Positions 42,751-55,048 of a stretch of DNA of 64,000 bases are shown piece after piece (the first letter of the stretch is position 1; each line of letters starts with the position of its first letter). Below the pieces are notes generated by a model that saw only the letters and a program-made list of their open reading frames with translations, made no database searches and was not told the DNA's origin. Source of the DNA: Terriglobia bacterium (lineage in GTDB: Bacteria; Acidobacteriota; Terriglobia; Terriglobales; Acidobacteriaceae); NCBI GenBank assembly GCA_020073495.1, contig JAIQFD010000007.1:67891-131890 (forward strand). Direction: 5' to 3'. Position numbers and translations under genes: made by a program.

Positions 42751-43281
42751 ATGTCTCGAAACAATATCCTTGCTCTCCTCGATGGAGGAGATCGCCGATC
42801 GATCGGTCGCTCCGACGAAGTGGCGGCAATCGTCTGTAGGAATCGAGCACTATTTCCGGACTTGCTACGCGGCTGTTGGTCTGAGAATCCCTTAGTGCGA
42901 ATGCGGGCGGCAGACGCGACTGAAAAGGTAACGCGGCACAACCCTGACCTGCTTCGGCCCTACAAGAAAGAGTTGCTGGGTTTGATGGCTGAAGCCCACG
43001 CACCAGAATTGCGTTGGCACTTGGCGGCCATCGTTCCAAGGCTTCCGCTGAATGCAACGGAACGGCAACTTGCGGCCTCTTTGCTGCACAATTACTTGCA
43101 GGACGGTAGCTCAATCGTCAAGACCTGCGCTCTCCAGGGACTCGCCGACTTGACGGCGGACGACCCAAGTATTCGACCCGCAGTGATAGAACTTCTACGG
43201 CAGACTGCTGGGAACGGCACCCCTGCTATGAGGGCTCGCAGCCGCAAGTTGCTGCGTCAGATAGAAGCACGTTTGAGGTAA
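42751..43281 (+). CDS. HEAT-repeat-like protein bracketed by inverted repeats
   Basis: A 176-residue all-helical protein with HEAT-like pairs (NPLVRMRAADATEKVT, LRWHLAAIVPRL, SSIVKTCALQGLADL). There is no signal peptide or catalytic motif. Copies D and E of the 47-bp repeat flank it in opposite directions, and its TAA stop is formed by the first bases of copy E, so gene and repeats may move as one unit. Function unknown; HEAT folds bind proteins or nucleic acids. Confidence 0.75.
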   Translation: MSRNNILALLDGGDRRSIGRSDEVAAIVCRNRALFPDLLRGCWSENPLVRMRAADATEKVTRHNPDLLRPYKKELLGLMAEAHAPELRWHLAAIVPRLPLNATERQLAASLLHNYLQDGSSIVKTCALQGLADLTADDPSIRPAVIELLRQTAGNGTPAMRARSRKLLRQIEARLR

Positions 43282-43310
43282 CTGTCGATAACAGCCCTTA
43301 TCACAAGTTA
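43280..43310 (+). repeat. 47-bp dispersed repeat, copy E (partial)
   Basis: AACTGTCGATAACAGC then CCTTATCACAAGTT; similarity fades after about 31 bp. It starts within the stop codon of the HEAT-like gene. Confidence 0.8.
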
Positions 43311-43447
43311 GGGGCCTGATCCGTCCCTCAGCTTCACGCATCCTTCAATCGCCCCTGAAGGGGCTGTGTTCTTTCTAGACTCCCTTCCCCGGGCAAAGCC
43401 CGGGGCTACTCTCAAGCGCCCGCGAGTCGGGCTGCGTGAATCCGACG

Positions 43448-43476
43448 CCCACACGAGCAAACCCCGCTCGTGTGGG
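43448..43476. terminator. 11-bp hairpin after the HEAT-like gene
   Basis: CCCACACGAGC and GCTCGTGTGGG pair across a 7-base loop, between convergent genes. No T tract. Confidence 0.5.
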
Positions 43477-43494
43477 GCACCTCCCCGCCGCCCG

Positions 43495-44754
43495 TTATCT
43501 TGTGCTCATTTCCTCGAGGATATTGCGTCCCTTACACCTTGGATCGGGCGTTCGGGATGCTTTGGTCATGAAGTAGGTATCGTTTGCCGTCACCTGGAAA
43601 TAGAACGAGCGGGAGTGGCGGTAGTCAGGAGGAATGTACTCGCCCACCTCGACCTGATAGTGGCCGGCGGGTTTGGAGCACCTGTGCACGGAGGTGTATT
43701 CCAGCAAGGAATCCTCGTTGATCGCGCGTACCAGTTCGTGAAGTCGCCGAAGGTCCGCCTCAACAGCCTTCGACGACCACTGCGCTGCTTGCTCCCACGG
43801 CGAGACAATCCATTCATCCACAAAATCGCGGGGCGATACAGCCACTGGTTGGGTGCGCTTGACCTCATCCCCAATCACAGAAAAGTGCCTAATCCAAACT
43901 CGGTTATGAACACCAGCATCTATGCTGCTGGAATGGAATCGCAAGTCAAACGCGTTCTTATCTACTGTTAGTCGACCGTAGTCCTCGCTGCCCCACCACA
44001 TGTAATCATCGCCGGAGAAGAGAACCTTTGGTTGAAGTGGCTCGCTAGTCGGCTTTAGAACCGAGTACCTTATCGAGGACCAAGTCGAACTGCACCACGG
44101 TGCAATATCGTGCTCCACCAAGAACCACCCACCAGAGTTGTCAGGTGGCGATATTTCGTAGCCGAAAGCCATCGTGCCGCCATCGACCTCTGGATATGGC
44201 TGTTTCTGCCATCTCAGCACCTCTTCCCATGTATCGGCCTTGGGGGCAAAGACGAGCAGCACAGTATCGCCGCCACACTCAATGGAGAAATTCGCCGTGA
44301 TTCCTATCAATCGCGGATTCTGGATGGCCCGCACGTCGAACCAAAGTTCAAATCCGAACTTGCCGAATTCGGCGGGAATCTGCTCCGCCGTGAGTACCTG
44401 ACCCTGCGGTAACTCAAAGGCGTTTGTTAGTGCGGAGAGTTCGTTGCGGACTTTAGTGCCATCAGGCTGCGAAGAGACGCAGCCCATGTATGCATCAATC
44501 AACGCGGCAAGTGCGCTTTTCATCGACACGATTTCCTGCTGTGCCGCAGGGGAAACGCCCGGGCCGTCGCCAATCGGAAGATTGAGCAGCTGTTTGCGGA
44601 CGGACTGCACCCTAGTAGCGGTGCGAACCACCTCAGCCTGGTCACAGGAACTCGGTGGCTGAGCCAAGCAGGCCAGGGGGAACGTAGATATCAGCGCCGC
44701 GATTACGTATTCCACGACGCGTGCCCGCACCATCTGTTGGTAATGTCCTCTCAT
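43495..44754 (-). CDS. Hypothetical secreted protein
   Basis: A 419-residue protein with a signal peptide (VVEYVIAALISTFPLACLAQ) and many Trp/Cys residues; no recognised domain. A second possible ATG lies 21 bp in. It begins 6 bp after the PD-(D/E)XK gene on the same strand, so the two are probably co-transcribed, and the nuclease-like partner may be accidental. Confidence 0.65.
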   Translation of the reverse strand: MRGHYQQMVRARVVEYVIAALISTFPLACLAQPPSSCDQAEVVRTATRVQSVRKQLLNLPIGDGPGVSPAAQQEIVSMKSALAALIDAYMGCVSSQPDGTKVRNELSALTNAFELPQGQVLTAEQIPAEFGKFGFELWFDVRAIQNPRLIGITANFSIECGGDTVLLVFAPKADTWEEVLRWQKQPYPEVDGGTMAFGYEISPPDNSGGWFLVEHDIAPWCSSTWSSIRYSVLKPTSEPLQPKVLFSGDDYMWWGSEDYGRLTVDKNAFDLRFHSSSIDAGVHNRVWIRHFSVIGDEVKRTQPVAVSPRDFVDEWIVSPWEQAAQWSSKAVEADLRRLHELVRAINEDSLLEYTSVHRCSKPAGHYQVEVGEYIPPDYRHSRSFYFQVTANDTYFMTKASRTPDPRCKGRNILEEMSTR

Positions 44755-44760
44755 CGCGCT

Positions 44761-45240
44761 TTAGCCTTCCCTGCCAGCGTGGATCTCGAGGCCGACCCGG
44801 CGCGTGTCGTCACGCACGTCACCAGTGAGCGTCCGCCAGCCCTCCAGATACCTCTCGTACCTGGCGTTGCTCTTCGCGATATGAGGATAGAGCATCAGCC
44901 AGCGCTTTTCGACCGCTGCGGCCGGGATCACGTACCAGGCGTCCAACGGCGCGATATAGACGACCAGTACATCGTATCCGCTGGACTTGTTCAGTGTGCT
45001 CGGAGTCAAGCAGACCAAATAGTGGTGGCGCGCCACCTTCCACGCCGACTTCACCTGAACGCGGAACGTGCCCAGGCGGCTCTGCACGTGGAAGTCGAAC
45101 GCCTGGTTCTCGCCAAGGGGTTTGCTGATCTGCAGCCCGAGCGCCTCGGCTCTGGCCGCAAAAATGGATTCCGCCAATTCGCCCTTCGCCTTGGCAGTCA
45201 TCCCGCGCGGAAATCGGAATCTTCGCGGCTTGGAGAGCAT
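44761..45240 (-). CDS. PD-(D/E)XK nuclease-like protein, copy 2
   Basis: A 159-residue paralogue of the gene at 17389, with the same motifs: Glu in KGELAESIF, Asp in AFDFHV, and QVK in FRVQVKSAW. The C-terminus is complete (DTRRVGLEIHAGREG) and serves as the reference for the broken tail of copy 1. Upstream lies the same hairpin repeat found downstream of copy 1. The family resembles I-Ssp6803I-type endonucleases (PF11645), but activity is not shown. Confidence 0.78.
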   Translation of the reverse strand: MLSKPRRFRFPRGMTAKAKGELAESIFAARAEALGLQISKPLGENQAFDFHVQSRLGTFRVQVKSAWKVARHHYLVCLTPSTLNKSSGYDVLVVYIAPLDAWYVIPAAAVEKRWLMLYPHIAKSNARYERYLEGWRTLTGDVRDDTRRVGLEIHAGREG

Positions 45241-45290
45241 GGGTCATTGTGACCGTTCGTGGCCGTGGGGCGCGGTGACGGGCGTCACGT

Positions 45291-45341
45291 TCGGGCTTAC
45301 GTCCTTCGCGGAAGAGGTGTCGCCCCTGAAGGGGCTCAGGA
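45291..45341 (-). repeat. Hairpin repeat shared with 18138-18188
   Basis: On the minus strand it reads TCCTGAGCCCCTTCAGGGGC followed by a CACCTCTTCCGCGA stretch, nearly the same as at 18138. Both copies lie next to a PD-(D/E)XK paralogue. Confidence 0.8.
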
Positions 45342-45527
45342 CATTCTGTGTGTCTCCTACCCGGCATTCCGCGCTTCGCGCTCCATGCCGGGCTACCATT
45401 CCACCGTCCCCTGGCGCGGGCTGGATTCGTTGCATTGCTGGCAATCGTGTCCGTCTTCGCCAGGAGTGGAGTTCTGGCCGGGGTAGCTGCAGGGCGGGCC
45501 GCGCAGGGGCTGGCTTACAATCGCTCG

Positions 45528-46130
45528 ATGCGCGGCGTCCTGGAGAACATCGGCTGGCTGCTGGGATGCGTCTACTCGACCATCCCTGCCTACTGGTTCC
45601 TGGTACATCCGTTCGCCGATCTCTGGCGCAAGCGCAAAGTCTCGCTGAAGCACGTAGGTTGGGTGTGGCCGCTGCTCTGGGTCGCGGTCGGCGCGATAAC
45701 AGCGCAGTGGCGTCACATGACCCTCTACCGCCAGCCGCTGACCTGGATCCCCGGCGTGGCCCTGATCGCGACCGCGATGTATGTCTATTCCCGTGCCCGC
45801 CACGACTTCTCCGAAGACCAGGTGCTGGGCCGCTCGGAACTCGAACCGGAGAAGCATGAGCAGCGCCTGGTCACCACCGGCATCCGCAGCCGCATCCGCC
45901 ACCCCTATTACCTGGCGCACCTCTGCCACCTGCTGGGATGGACCGTGGGGACCGGCTCAGCGGCCCTGTACGGCATGAGCGCCTTCGCGGTTGTGACCGG
46001 CGCAGTGATGATCCAAATGGAGGAGCGCGAACTGGAGCAGCGCTTCGGTGACGAGTACCACCGCTACCAGGCCAGTAGCTCCGCCATCATTCCCGTCCCC
46101 CGCAGCCGCCGGCCCGCGACTAGCGACTAG
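45528..46130 (+). CDS. Isoprenylcysteine methyltransferase-like membrane protein
   Basis: ATG 45528 gives 200 residues; an upstream frame is longer but has no family match. Four to five helices and the C-terminal signature RHPYYLAHLCHLLGW with EERELEQRFGDEYHRY match the ICMT/PEMT methyltransferase family of membrane methylases that use S-adenosylmethionine. The last residues (ATSD) are encoded by a heptamer array, whose TAG supplies the stop. Confidence 0.85.
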   Translation: MRGVLENIGWLLGCVYSTIPAYWFLVHPFADLWRKRKVSLKHVGWVWPLLWVAVGAITAQWRHMTLYRQPLTWIPGVALIATAMYVYSRARHDFSEDQVLGRSELEPEKHEQRLVTTGIRSRIRHPYYLAHLCHLLGWTVGTGSAALYGMSAFAVVTGAVMIQMEERELEQRFGDEYHRYQASSSAIIPVPRSRRPATSD

Positions 46131-46143
46131 CGACTCGCGACCC
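46116..46143 (+). repeat. Heptamer array at the end of the methyltransferase gene
   Basis: Four 7-bp units (GCGACTA twice, GCGACTC, GCGACCC) cross the stop codon at 46128-46130. Confidence 0.9.
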
Positions 46144-46252
46144 CTATAATTTGAGGCGCTTAGCGGGCGTGACCCTGAGCGGTGCGAAGGGGAGAGCCCG
46201 CTGCCGAAATCCCGACGCTGAGCGCAGCGAAGCGGAGGGACCTTACTAGCCG

Positions 46253-46399
46253 ATGAGCTTCGAACTCTTCGTCGCCTCGCGATACCTGCGCGCCAAGTTG
46301 AGGCGTCCAGCGGGTGTGAGCGACAGGAGTGCGGTGCACGACTGGAGCGGGAGCCCGCTGCCGAAATCCCGAGCGAAGCGAGGGACCTCTAACAAGTGA
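46253..46399 (+). pseudogene. Duplicated lolC start forming a 48-codon leader ORF
   Basis: This ORF begins MSFELFVASRYLRAKLRR, nearly the same as the start of lolC (MKFELFVASRYLRAKRRQ), then runs into spacer repeat sequence and stops at TGA 46397-46399, which overlaps the lolC GTG start (GTGA). The flanking spacer (AGCCCGCTGCCGAAATCCCG at 46195 and 46352) is duplicated too, with a period of about 157 bp. It is either a dead duplicate or a translated leader coupled to lolC. Confidence 0.8.
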
Positions 46400-47676
46400 A
46401 GTTCGAGCTCTTCGTCGCATCCAGGTATCTCCGTGCCAAGCGGCGCCAGGCCGTCATCGGCGTCATCACCGTTATTTCTATCATCGGTGTGGCGGCGGGC
46501 GTGGCCTCGCTCATCATCGCGCTGGCCATCAACAACGGCTTCCGCCAGGACTTGCAGGAGCGCCTGCTGGGCTCGACCGCGCACGTGCAACTCATGCGTA
46601 TGGAAAGCGACGGCATCCGCGATTGGCGCGAGTTGCTGGCGCGTCTGGAAAAACAGCCGCATGTCACCGCGGCCTCGCCCGCCATCTACGAACAGGTGCT
46701 GATCTCGCGCGGCGCGCGCGCCAAGGGTGCGGTCCTGAAGGGCGTCCTCCCCAGCTACGAGAACAAGGTCAGCGAGATCTTGCGCTCGGTGAAGTTCGGG
46801 TCGGCGGACGCGCTGAAGGAGGGTCCGGTAGAGGCCGGCCAGCCGACGGCAGGTATTCCCGACGCCCTCTCTCGCCCCCAGCGGATGCCCCCCATCATCC
46901 TGGGCCAGGACATGGCGGACGATCTCGGCGCCACGGTCGGCTCCGTCGTCCTGGTCACCTCGCCGCAAGGCGAGCTCACCCCATTCGGGATCGTGCCCAA
47001 GTACGTGCGCTTCCGTGTGGCGGGCATCTTCAAGTCGGGCTTTTACGATTACGACACTACCTGGGCCTTCACCCGCCTCTCCGATTCGCAGAAGCTCTTC
47101 GGCCTGGGCGACGTCATTTCGGTGGTCGAGTTCAAGGTGGACGACATCTACCGGGCCGGCGACATCGGCCACGAGATCGAGCAGGCCGCCGGCAAGGGTT
47201 TCATGACCTCGAACTGGATGGAGCAGAACCGCGCTTTGTTCCGCGCGCTGAAGCTGGAGCGCATCGTGACCTTCATCACCATCGGCCTGATCGTTCTGGT
47301 GGCGGCGCTCAACATCCTCATCTCTCTGATCATGATGGTGATGGAGAAGACGCGCGACATCGCCGTGCTCATGTCCATGGGCGCCAAACACCGCCAGGTG
47401 CGCCGCATCTTCGTCGCCCAGGGCGTGCTCATCGGCGTGATCGGTACCGCTCTGGGGCTGGTGCTCGGCTACGTCCTCTCCTGGGCCGGAGGACACTACC
47501 GGCTGGTGTCGTTGTCTCCCGAGGTGTACTCCATCGATTACGTACCGTTCTCTCCCCGCATCCTCGACGGCGTGATTGTGGCCGCGGTGGCGCTGGCTAT
47601 CTCGTTTGTCGCCACCATCTATCCCTCCTGGTCGGCAGCGCGCATCCTGCCCGCCGAAGCCCTCCGCTACGAGTGA
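46396..47676 (+). CDS. lolC: LolC/E-type lipoprotein-releasing permease
   Basis: GTG 46396, 426 residues. Topology is that of LolC/E: one N-terminal helix (VIGVITVISIIGVAAGVAS), a ~250-residue periplasmic domain and three C-terminal helices (FITIGLIVLVAALNILISL and others) of the FtsX fold. With LolD it extracts lipoproteins from the inner membrane. The ATPase gene follows after 239 bp. The 5' end has been duplicated in front of it. Confidence 0.9.
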   Translation: MKFELFVASRYLRAKRRQAVIGVITVISIIGVAAGVASLIIALAINNGFRQDLQERLLGSTAHVQLMRMESDGIRDWRELLARLEKQPHVTAASPAIYEQVLISRGARAKGAVLKGVLPSYENKVSEILRSVKFGSADALKEGPVEAGQPTAGIPDALSRPQRMPPIILGQDMADDLGATVGSVVLVTSPQGELTPFGIVPKYVRFRVAGIFKSGFYDYDTTWAFTRLSDSQKLFGLGDVISVVEFKVDDIYRAGDIGHEIEQAAGKGFMTSNWMEQNRALFRALKLERIVTFITIGLIVLVAALNILISLIMMVMEKTRDIAVLMSMGAKHRQVRRIFVAQGVLIGVIGTALGLVLGYVLSWAGGHYRLVSLSPEVYSIDYVPFSPRILDGVIVAAVALAISFVATIYPSWSAARILPAEALRYE

Positions 47677-47915
47677 TTTTCCCGCCTACGGAATTTGGAA
47701 TTCGTGAAGTGCAATTTTGTGCACATTTGTGTGCACTCTGGTGGATACTTTGGTAACGCCGGATTTCGTAAGTCACTGGAACATCAGGGTCGAAGGCGTG
47801 TTCCAATGGTGTAGACGCGTGGAACTCTGCGTGCACGTCTAACTTTTACGCCGCGGAGGCTCCGCAGGTGCCGTGGAACGAAGTAGTGTGACCTTGAAGA
47901 AGGCCGCCGCATCAA

Positions 47916-48620
47916 ATGGAAGAGACGGAGATCCTGCGGGTCGAGGGTTTGAAGAAGGTTTTTCGATCGGGGCGATCGGACCTCGTGCTCTTTGACAACT
48001 TGTCCTTCCGGGTGCGGAAGGGAGAGATGCTAGGTATCGTCGGTGAGTCCGGTACCGGGAAAAGCACCTTGCTGCACATCCTCGGAGCGCTTGATAGGGC
48101 TTCCGAAGGTGACGTATACTGCGGCCCAATGAGGCTGCGGTTGCTCTCCGACGATGACGCGGCGGAGTTTCGCAATCGCGAGATCGGGTTCGTCTGGCAG
48201 TTTCATTACTTGTTGCCGGAGTTCACCGCTCTGGAGAACGTCGCCATGCCGCTCATGCTCCGAGGCGTGGCGAAGCGGGAGTCAGGTGAGGAGGCTTCCC
48301 GCTGGTTGCGCGAAGTCGGATTGTCCGATCGCGCGCACCATCGTTCCGGAGAACTTTCCGGCGGCGAACAACAACGCGTCGCATTGGCCAGGGCCCTGGT
48401 GACTCGGCCGAAACTCTTGATGGCGGACGAGCCCACGGGCGATCTGGATGGCCGTACGGCCGAGATGGTGTTTGAACTGATTTCCCGGCTACATCGCGAT
48501 CATCAGCTGACCTCCCTTATTGTGACCCATAACCTTGAGTTCGCCCGCCGCTGTGACCGAGTGTTACGGTTGGGGGGCGGACGTGTCGAGGAGGTCCCGC
48601 CCCAGGCGTTGCCCGCTTAG
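47916..48620 (+). CDS. lolD: LolD-type ABC ATPase
   Basis: A 234-residue ATPase with Walker A GESGTGKST, Q loop FVWQFHYLL, signature LSGGEQQR, Walker B LLMADEPTGDL and H loop IVTHN. It powers LolC. The 239-bp gap from lolC is wide for an operon and holds a TGGAACA/TGTTCCA inverted repeat near 47778-47807. Confidence 0.92.
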   Translation: MEETEILRVEGLKKVFRSGRSDLVLFDNLSFRVRKGEMLGIVGESGTGKSTLLHILGALDRASEGDVYCGPMRLRLLSDDDAAEFRNREIGFVWQFHYLLPEFTALENVAMPLMLRGVAKRESGEEASRWLREVGLSDRAHHRSGELSGGEQQRVALARALVTRPKLLMADEPTGDLDGRTAEMVFELISRLHRDHQLTSLIVTHNLEFARRCDRVLRLGGGRVEEVPPQALPA

Positions 48621-48846
48621 GGCCGCCACGGCGGTCGCGAGAAGGACGGGATTGTCCACTTCGGTGGACTGAAGTGATTGTCCGGTGCCGGACCGCGGGC
48701 TGCTCCCCAGCTACGGCCCGCGTGAAGCAGGCATTCGGACTGTAGGGAGTGCTTCCGGCGCAGCGCAGTTCGGCCGGAGGGACAAAATGAGAGGGCCTGA
48801 CGAGGGGCAATGAAGCTCCCGCCAGGGTTCCTCCCGGAGAGGGAAT

Positions 48847-51294
<2,448 letters not shown>

Positions 51295-51295
51295 G

Positions 51296-51341
51296 CCATC
51301 AGCGTTCAGCCATCAGCCGTCAGGGAAACCTGGCGGCTGAT
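51296..51341 (+). terminator. Heptamer array forming the clpC terminator
   Basis: Four 7-bp units (CCATCAG, CGTTCAG, CCATCAG, CCGTCAG) start 2 bp after the stop. The last two pair with CCTGGCGGCTGAT across a GAAA loop as a 13-bp stem (one G-T), followed by TTTGTTTG. Confidence 0.8.
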
Positions 51342-51372
51342 TTGTTTGCGCCAGGACGGAGAGTCGACAGGC

Positions 51373-51419
51373 GATTCGGTATCGGATTCTGAGTACTGAG
51401 TACCGAATACTGAGCACCC
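51373..51419 (+). repeat. Second heptamer array before glutaredoxin
   Basis: A run of degenerate 7-bp units (GATTCGG, TATCGGA, TTCTGAG, TACTGAG, TACCGAA, TACTGAG). The TACTGAG unit is the same type as at 62657-62769. Confidence 0.83.
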
Positions 51420-51457
51420 TTTTTGCGACTCTCGGCGTTCTTCGGCATCTACTCCCC

Positions 51458-51715
51458 ATGGAGCTGATCGTTTATTCTTCCGCCTGGTGCCACGACTGCC
51501 GGGAAGCGAAAGCCTTCCTGGCCGAGCACAATATCCAGTACAAAGAGATCGACATCGGGACCACCCCCGGTGCGGCGGACGAGGTGGTCCGCCAGACCGG
51601 CAAGCGTGCCATCCCCCAGTTCGTCGTCGACGGGCAGTGGGTCCAGCCCTACCGGCCCGGCGAGGGGTTCTTGTACGAAGAGATGAGAGAACTTCTTGGC
51701 GTGAAGGCCGGCTGA
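51458..51715 (+). CDS. Glutaredoxin-family protein
   Basis: An 85-residue thioredoxin fold with the dithiol motif WCHDC at residues 10-14, cis-Pro in RAIPQFVVDG and the glutathione-binding GxGFL end. It reduces disulfides or mixed disulfides in the cytoplasm. The gene is monocistronic with a strong terminator. Confidence 0.9.
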   Translation: MELIVYSSAWCHDCREAKAFLAEHNIQYKEIDIGTTPGAADEVVRQTGKRAIPQFVVDGQWVQPYRPGEGFLYEEMRELLGVKAG

Positions 51716-51729
51716 AGCTTCCAGGCGCA

Positions 51730-51759
51730 GCAAAGGCGCGGCTCATGCCGCGCCTTTGC
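51730..51759. terminator. Bidirectional terminator
   Basis: A perfect 13-bp stem GCAAAGGCGCGGC/GCCGCGCCTTTGC with loop TCAT, followed by TTCTT, between glutaredoxin and the convergent usp gene. Confidence 0.88.
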
Positions 51760-51776
51760 TTCTTGCGCGCCGGTGA

Positions 51777-52688
51777 TCAGGCGTGGAATTCGTGCCCGAC
51801 CGTGAGCACCGGGCACGGCGCCTCGCAGACCACTTTGTACGCGATTCCCGTGGTCAAATGGGTCGCCAGCGGCATCGGCCGCTTGACGCCCAGGACGACG
51901 ATGTCCGCGTCCAGCTTGCGCGCAGTTTCCACGATCACGTTTGCCGTATCGCCAATCTCCACCACGAACTCCGGGTGGGTCTTCAGGTTGGCGTCGTGCG
52001 GCATCATCTTGCGCAGTTCCGCCTCGTTGTAAGCCAGCAGCTCGGCGCGGCTGAGGGTCGGCATCGCGCCTGGCTCCGGCTCCGGCAACGCCGGCGAAGG
52101 CTCTGGCGAGACGTGGAGCAGCGTCATCTTCGCGTGGTGCTCCTCCGCCAGGGAGAGCGCGTACGGCAGACCGTGCCTGGTCTCTTCGCCAAAGTCGGTC
52201 GCGTACAGGATGTGGCGCAATTCACCCTCTCTGATCTTGTGGGTGACGTGCGGCCCGATGGTCAGCACGGGGCAGGTCGCATGCCGGAAGACGTCCTCGG
52301 CGACCGAGCCCATCAACAGTTTGTCGATCCCTCTGCGGCCGTGCGTGCCCAGCACGATCAGGTCGATCTTGTGCTGCTGCACGAACTCTTTCAGTATCTC
52401 CGCAATGTCTCCCTGCTCGATGAATTCCTTGTGCGGCACGCTTTTCAGCGCGTCGGAGGCGACCAGGGAGCGCATCTTTACGTTTGCCACCTGCGCCGGC
52501 TGAAGGGGATCGGCCGGCAACAGGTCGTAGGGAATCGAGGGAACGACGGTAACGGTGAACAGCGTGGATCCGTAACGATGCGCCAGACCCGCCGCGAACG
52601 GCAGGGCGGCATCGGAACAGGGTGAAAAGTCAGTTGCGAGGAGGATATTCTGGATTACAACGCGGGTTGTGACACCGAGTGTTGCCAT
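51777..52688 (-). CDS. Universal stress protein with two Usp domains
   Basis: A 303-residue tandem UspA protein. Each half has the Usp fold; the first half ends with the ATP-loop motif GSVAEDVFRHATCPVLTIG, the second with ADIVVLGVKRP and a degenerate loop, so the second half may not bind ATP. Such proteins aid survival under stress. The upstream region includes a GTCACG/CGTGAC inverted repeat (near 52858-52875). Confidence 0.92.
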   Translation of the reverse strand: MATLGVTTRVVIQNILLATDFSPCSDAALPFAAGLAHRYGSTLFTVTVVPSIPYDLLPADPLQPAQVANVKMRSLVASDALKSVPHKEFIEQGDIAEILKEFVQQHKIDLIVLGTHGRRGIDKLLMGSVAEDVFRHATCPVLTIGPHVTHKIREGELRHILYATDFGEETRHGLPYALSLAEEHHAKMTLLHVSPEPSPALPEPEPGAMPTLSRAELLAYNEAELRKMMPHDANLKTHPEFVVEIGDTANVIVETARKLDADIVVLGVKRPMPLATHLTTGIAYKVVCEAPCPVLTVGHEFHA

Positions 52689-53023
52689 GTGGCACCTCCT
52701 TGCTGTGACTGCTTGGAAGGCGCGACCCGCTCACGGATCTCTTACTTTGGCTTTCTCTCTTTTTCGTTTGCGGGCCGCAGGTTTGCGTGACGGCACGCAA
52801 TGCATAATGCTCCATGGTCAACGTACGCTTCGCCGCCCCCCAGCGGTAGGACGTAGGTCACGACTCGCCGTGACGCTCTCCGGAAATGAAACTGATGCCC
52901 CGCAGCCCAGGCTGCATTCTCGGCGTCAATGCCGGCTGCCGGGATGCGCTTTCAGGAAGTAGGGTTGGGATCTGGGTGATTGCCTGGCGTCCCCTGATCG
53001 AGGCCGCCGCACAGCAGCGCTGA
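52689..53023. other. Gene-free region upstream of usp
   Basis: No gene is seen. GTCACG and CGTGAC form an inverted repeat near 52858-52875, a candidate operator for usp. It follows the 3' end of the MarR gene. Confidence 0.45.
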
Positions 53024-53491
53024 TCAGCCGGCAGCGGCGTTCTTCCGCGTCTTTTCCTGCCGCCGCGATTCTCGCCGGGCGCCGCTGGTGAGGGTCATCA
53101 AAACGTCCACCAGGGCGGGACCCGCCTCTCGCAGGATGTCCCGGTGGTGCACCGAGAGGTCGCGCAGGATGCGCTCCCCCTTGGCGGTCAGGCGGATGAA
53201 CACCTGGCGCTGGTCGGAGGTGCTGCGCACGCGCCGCACCAGGTTGCGCTGCACCGAGCGGTCCACCAGTTCCACCGCGCTGTGGTGCTGAAGCTGGAGC
53301 CGCTCGGCAAGCGCTCCGATGCTCGGATGCCGCTCGCTGGGCAGGCCCTTGAGCGCCAGCAGGAGCTGGTGTTGCTGCGGCTCGATGCCGGTCGAGCGTG
53401 CGGCTTCTTCGCTGTACCGCAGGAAGCGGCGGATCTGGTAGCGCAGCTCCGCCAGCGCGGTGTAGTCGATGGTCTTCGCTTGGGTTGTCAC
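53024..53491 (-). CDS. MarR-family transcription regulator
   Basis: GTG start, 155 residues. The winged helix (HHSAVELVDRSVQRNLVRRV, with wing STSDQRQVFIRLT) and flanking dimer helices match MarR. It is divergent from purB with a 178-bp gap; the target is unknown and purB need not be regulated by it. Confidence 0.88.
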   Translation of the reverse strand: MTTQAKTIDYTALAELRYQIRRFLRYSEEAARSTGIEPQQHQLLLALKGLPSERHPSIGALAERLQLQHHSAVELVDRSVQRNLVRRVRSTSDQRQVFIRLTAKGERILRDLSVHHRDILREAGPALVDVLMTLTSGARRESRRQEKTRKNAAAG

Positions 53492-53669
53492 TCAGCCGGA
53501 ATATAAACGAATCGCGGCTTCAAAGTACATAGTCGGGTCACGACTTATCGGGATTTCTCGCTCCAGAAAGATGGTCAGTGGTCCGACCACTGGCCCCGGC
53601 CCGCTCCCTGCTACAATCGCACCTTTCCCAGGCAACTCTCCGGCGGGTGTGCCCGCCCAGGAGCCGGCA

Positions 53670-55040
<1,371 letters not shown>

Positions 55041-55048
55041 TCGCGGGC

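Noticed and set aside
28942-43310. Integron attC sites as an explanation for the 47-bp repeats
   Set aside because: No paired RYYYAAC/GTTRRRY boxes with the right fold, and no integron integrase.
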